Source: Holothuria scabra (taxonomy: Eukaryota; Echinodermata; Holothuroidea; Aspidochirotida; Holothuriidae). Taken from it: a stretch of DNA of 64,000 nt. The translations under genes and the position numbers were made by a program. The stretch spans positions 37,003,224 to 37,067,223 of the forward strand of contig CM074179.1 of assembly GCA_037179385.1 (NCBI GenBank). The letters run 5' to 3'. Of the stretch, positions 60,690 to 64,000 are shown in pieces (the stretch's first letter is position 1; each line of letters opens with the position of its first letter). The notes under the pieces were generated by a model. That model was not told the DNA's origin. It worked only from the letters and a program-made list of their open reading frames with translations, and did not search any database.

Positions 60690-60965
60690 GGGCCTAATCC
60701 TCTTACTTTAAGCAGTTCGAGTTCTCCTAGCCTACTGTTCTTGCTCTCACCCCCCCCCCCCCCCCCCGAAAGTGTCTACTGTAAAACTTATTCTCATCCA
60801 CACACAACCTCAGTTAATTGCTTCAGGATGAGTAAATATCTGACCCGATGTGTAATCAAAATACTCTCGGTACAGTAGATGTTGTGTAATTCAATTAAGT
60901 TAAGCAGAAGTACTCTTTATTCTTGCAATTGCTGTCAATCAAAGCAGTGGCTTTGTCAAGAAAAG
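60690..60965 (-). mobile_element. R1 MITE copy (minus)
   Basis: The right end on plus is TATAAGGGCCTAATCC. On minus the interior shows GATTGACAG, GAGAGTATTTTGATTACAC, ACTCATCCTGAAGCAATTAA and GTGTGTGGATGAG. A C17 run interrupts it at about 60751. Confidence 0.7.
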
Positions 60966-61559
60966 GGGTGCAAGGGGCATGTGTCCCCCTATATGAAACC
61001 TTATGCCCCAACCCCAAATAAGATTTGGTAAATTTTGGCAATTCAATTTGCTTCGATATAAAATCACCCAAAACCCCTGGGAAATGCCATTTTTCGGCTG
61101 TCTAAGGCACTGAGTTTTTCAAAATTTTCTGTAAAATCCTGTCTGCACCAACTAAAGGTGTTGCTCAGCTCAGGTAACCTGTCAGAAAGGATAACATCTT
61201 TAATAGAGAGAGAATCACATGTAACTGTCCATCATTTGCTTTCTCTATAGTTCAGCTCACCTTCCTCCTTTTTCAAAATGCCAACCAGGTCTGCTTTTGA
61301 TAGTAGTTACTATAGTTTTACTTATGTTAGCCATTATTTGCAAAACATTCTAGATCTATGAGAATGACCCAAGATATACTATTTTTAGGTAATTTTACCT
61401 GAATGTTGTAACTTTTTTCTTGGTTACACCATTTAACATGTGTTGTTAAAATCTCCTCAAATTTACTGACCCACCAGTGTAAGTTGGCCTCCTGGACCAC
61501 ACCGAAACAGCCTTGCACTTTATTACTTGGTGGTGCCTCCAACATTATAAGTGGTGTCT

Positions 61560-61722
61560 AGTAGTGCCCCCCCCCCCCCCTGCAAAATCTAAGTACTGTA
61601 TGCTCCCTGTGATGCCTACAGTAGAGCAAAACATCTGGGGATGCCACTGAATCAAATAGCTGTGTTAATTGGGAATTTCTGTGGACTAATATAAAAGTTG
61701 TAGTTTGGGGTGAGAGGATGGA
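61560..61722 (-). mobile_element. R1 MITE copy (minus, partial)
   Basis: Read on minus: CCATCCTCTCACCCCAAAC, TACAACTTTTATATTAGTC, CACAGAAATTCCCAATTAAC and ACAGCTATTTGATT. Confidence 0.65.
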
Positions 61723-61825
61723 GACTTAACTAGCAGTTAAACTGTTAAATGTGTCAACAATATGTAGCCCTATGTATGATAGTGGATAAATCAGTTGCTA
61801 TATCAAAAACATACTGTAATAATAA

Positions 61826-62040
61826 AAGGGTAGCAACTCTCACCCAAACTACAATTTTTGTATACATCTAGTCTACAGAATTTCTCAATTGGCACAGCTC
61901 TGTCATTAACAGAAAGTTCAAAAATTGCAGAGCACAGTATACTGTAGCTCATATTTATGTATTTTACTAAGAGTGTTACACATTGGGGTCTTGTAACTTA
62001 CCATGAAGCAATAAACTTAAATTTTAAAAGCTTGTACCAG
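61826..62040 (+). mobile_element. R1 MITE copy (plus)
   Basis: AAAGGGTAGCAACTCTCACC, CAAACTACAATTTTTGTA, CAGAATTTCTCAATTGGCAC, AAAATTGCAGAGCAC and AGAGTGTTACACATTG. Head-to-head with the copy at 61560-61722, about 100 bp apart. Confidence 0.7.
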
Positions 62041-62157
62041 CTACAAGTCAGCTTCATATTGTGTAGGCATTAGTAATGAAGGCTATTTTTTCCTGGTTAG
62101 TGACGTTATCTTACTACAGGCATTACAAAATACATACAAAACATACAGTCAAAATAC

Positions 62158-62252
62158 TCAGCTCCGGCCGGAACTCTCCGACCGGAACTTAAAAAAAGTC
62201 CGGGTGGTTCCGGTTCTGGTCGGATCCAAAATTTCAGTTCCGGTGCAGCCCT
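62158..62252 (-). repeat. CCGGAAC-rich fragment, hAT-type terminus (tentative)
   Basis: On minus it begins TTAGGGCTGCACCGGAAC, resembling the YAGGGCTGCACCG start of some hAT elements, and contains four more GTTCCGG/CCGGAAC-type motifs. The GC-rich block stands out from its AT-rich surroundings. Confidence 0.4.
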
Positions 62253-62427
62253 AAATTTAACCCCAAATTGGAGTGAAAAATATTCACAAAGCTCTTAGCT
62301 CCTTACTTCTCTTCAGATTATTGAAAAAATATTATAGGACTTTTTTTATAACTGCATATTCGGATAAACCAATCAGTCTGTCTTAATAAAGTCCACATAG
62401 AGGAGGAAAAAATATTGCCACAGGACT
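62253..62427 (+). repeat. 175-bp direct duplication, left copy
   Basis: AAATTTAACCCCAAATTGGA through GCCACAGGACT. Nearly identical to the last 175 bases of the window. Confidence 0.95.
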
Positions 62428-63411
62428 CTTAAGGCTACAACTAAATTTCTACAGCATCTTTAACACACATCTTTCAGTGACATTTCATTTTTTCGACCTC
62501 AAGTCCAGACTTTTATTTTTCACAATAGAAAGCTGCGTTACTTTTTCTCTTTCCGGCACAGCACGCATTGTTTTATTTTTCATATCAACCATTTGCAACG
62601 GTGTTACTGGGGAACGATAGTGGGCGTCCCCCCTTTCTTATCACAATGAAGAACACAAAAGAGAAAAACAAAGAACAGGAGACCGAGGAAAAAAAGGACA
62701 CATAAAAACAACAGTGGCAACGCCCTTAGAATCAAATAGAGCACATTTTGAATCCAGTCAACACCCTTAAATCCATTTTCTCCAAGAGGAGGTATACCTC
62801 CCCTACTTACACCCTCCTCCAGCAAGGCGGTGATTATTTATCAATGCACTCACCCCTGCTAAATGCAATTCTTACTACGTCCTTGATTAGTTAGCAAATT
62901 TAGAACGTAATGCAGACTGATTAAAATCTCAATGTAACCTAAAAAAGTTTCTTCTAATTTTTATACGAACTACTAGGATGATCAAATTCATTGTTCATCC
63001 TTTTTCTCGGGGGGGGCTTTTTCTACCCAATCCCGTTAACCAGTTCCTTTTCTTGAGCACCTAATATGCTGGTCAACAGCGCTGGTAACTTTTATCGTGG
63101 TCGCTTTAACTCGGGCACAGAGGTAATCGAAAACATTCTCCAGTAAATAAGATAAGCAGCAAACTGCTCAAAATTATCACTATAAGCAAGCGTATCCAAA
63201 CATTGTTTACTTAGTAACATTTTTTTGGAGGAGAACTTCCTTTAGAAATCCCCGGCCACGATAATCACTGTTTGGAATACTTTACTCTCATTGCCACATC
63301 CAACATAGACGGGATACAGGGGTTTCAAAGACATTCACCAGTAGAGAAGATCAGCAGCAAACTGCTCAGAATTATCACCAGAGACAACGTATTAAAACAA
63401 TGTTTACTTAC
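62428..63411. other. No gene recognised
   Basis: Short frames. 63118-63195 and 63320-63400 share AACATTCTCCAGTAAATAAG / GACATTCACCAGTAGAGAAG and AGCAGCAAACTGCTCA, a diverged ~200-bp-period duplication. Confidence 0.55.
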
Positions 63412-63612
63412 ACTCTAAAAACAGTTGGGTAAAAAGCGTTGGGCAAAATACAAAATGCCTAACATGGGTAAATTATTGCCCAACAAATGGGTAAACAACT
63501 GTACCCATATTGTTGGGCAAACTGATGTTGGGTAAAATCCAGGTGTTGGTAAAAGGTGTTGGGCAAGTTTTTGAAGTTCCCAACAGTTGGGTAAAATGTA
63601 ATTGACCAACCA
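63412..63612. repeat. TTGGGTAAA/CCCAAC-rich element end (tentative MITE)
   Basis: Begins TACACTCTAAAAACAGTTGG, followed by at least nine TTGGGTAA, TTGGGCAA or CCCAAC motifs in both orientations. ACACTCTAAAAA-type starts are common in animal MITE-like repeats. No clear right terminus. Confidence 0.45.
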
Positions 63613-63825
63613 GATGATTAGTTAAAAATGAGTTAAGTTTTACAAATAATTATTGTTATGAGAGTGGTTAATTATTAGATGTCATGGTTGAATAAGGTTG
63701 GATTTGGTAAATAGAACGCTAGCGGTAGAATAGCAGTAAAAACCTGGACAAAATTACTTAAAGAGCAATGGTTGTATGGAAAAAAATGTTTTCAGAACTA
63801 CATAATCGATGGGAAAAGCAATACA

Positions 63826-64000
63826 AAATTTAACCCCAAATTGGAGTGAAAAAAATTCACAAAGCTCTTAGCTCCTTACTTCTCTTCAGATTATTGAAAA
63901 AATATTATAGGACTTTTTTATAACTGCATATTCGGATAAACCAATCAGTCTGTCTTAATAAAGTCCACATAGAGGAGGAAAAAAATATTGCCACAGGACT
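63826..64000 (+). repeat. 175-bp direct duplication, right copy (runs off window)
   Basis: Starts at the same base as the left copy (AAATTTAACCCC) 1573 bp downstream; only a few single-base or homopolymer-length differences are seen. It continues past the window end. Confidence 0.95.

Overview
This is a gene-poor, repeat-rich stretch of an animal genome. Coding sequence interrupted by introns with GT/AG splice sites, AT-rich composition, long (AT)n tracts, Penelope-like elements (PLEs), CR1 and Tx1-type LINE remnants, a tRNA-derived SINE and many families of small inverted-repeat elements all point to a marine invertebrate. Two immunoglobulin V-like exons of a type I associate with echinoderm (especially sea cucumber) expansions make an echinoderm the best guess, but that is inference. 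Nothing bacterial or viral was seen.

Layout. 1-5.5 kb is a large imperfect palindrome: a 352-bp MITE, an (AT)n tract and a PLE on the minus strand, mirrored by the PLE, (AT)n and MITE on the plus strand. 5.6-6.1 kb holds the only convincing host gene: on the minus strand, a signal-peptide exon and an Ig-V exon joined by a 109-nt intron. Its next exon would lie beyond the palindrome and off the window. 6.4-7.7 kb is a decayed CR1/L2-type LINE, and 9.3-9.6 kb a second, frame-broken Ig-V exon. 10.1-13.8 kb is an (AT)n-rich transposon nest with a rearranged SINE, a tiny PLE-tail palindrome, a second younger head-to-head PLE with intact GIY-YIG reading frames, and two more members of the MITE group.

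13.8-20.8 kb has dispersed non-coding repeats. 20.8-25.5 kb is a dead Tx1-type LINE (three CCHC knuckles, AP endonuclease, RT with HAED in place of YADD). 25.5-53.6 kb holds no recognisable gene but many small elements: a 1.05-kb ACTGTAA-rich TIR element, 442-bp foldback elements, a (TCAG)n/(CTGA)n palindrome, a 0.95-kb TIR element, a 233-bp MITE and several diverged repeat pairs. 53.6-57.9 kb holds two elements with the same architecture (5' hairpin, subterminal inverted repeat, tandem ~145- or ~156-bp units, (CA)n, 3' hairpin) that fit non-autonomous Helentron-like (DINE-1/CvA/pearl-like) elements; their units carry perfect DR1 nuclear-receptor-type sites. 60.7-64 kb has more MITEs and a near-identical 175-bp direct duplication running off the window end.

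Most open reading frames here are microsatellite or repeat artefacts. The strongest unusual signals are the three head-to-head PLE insertions in (AT)n, a hammerhead-like core at the 3' end of both PLE families, the MITEs residing in (AT)n, the eight-copy MITE family and the DR1-bearing Helentron-like arrays. All identity statements are by eye; no database was searched.
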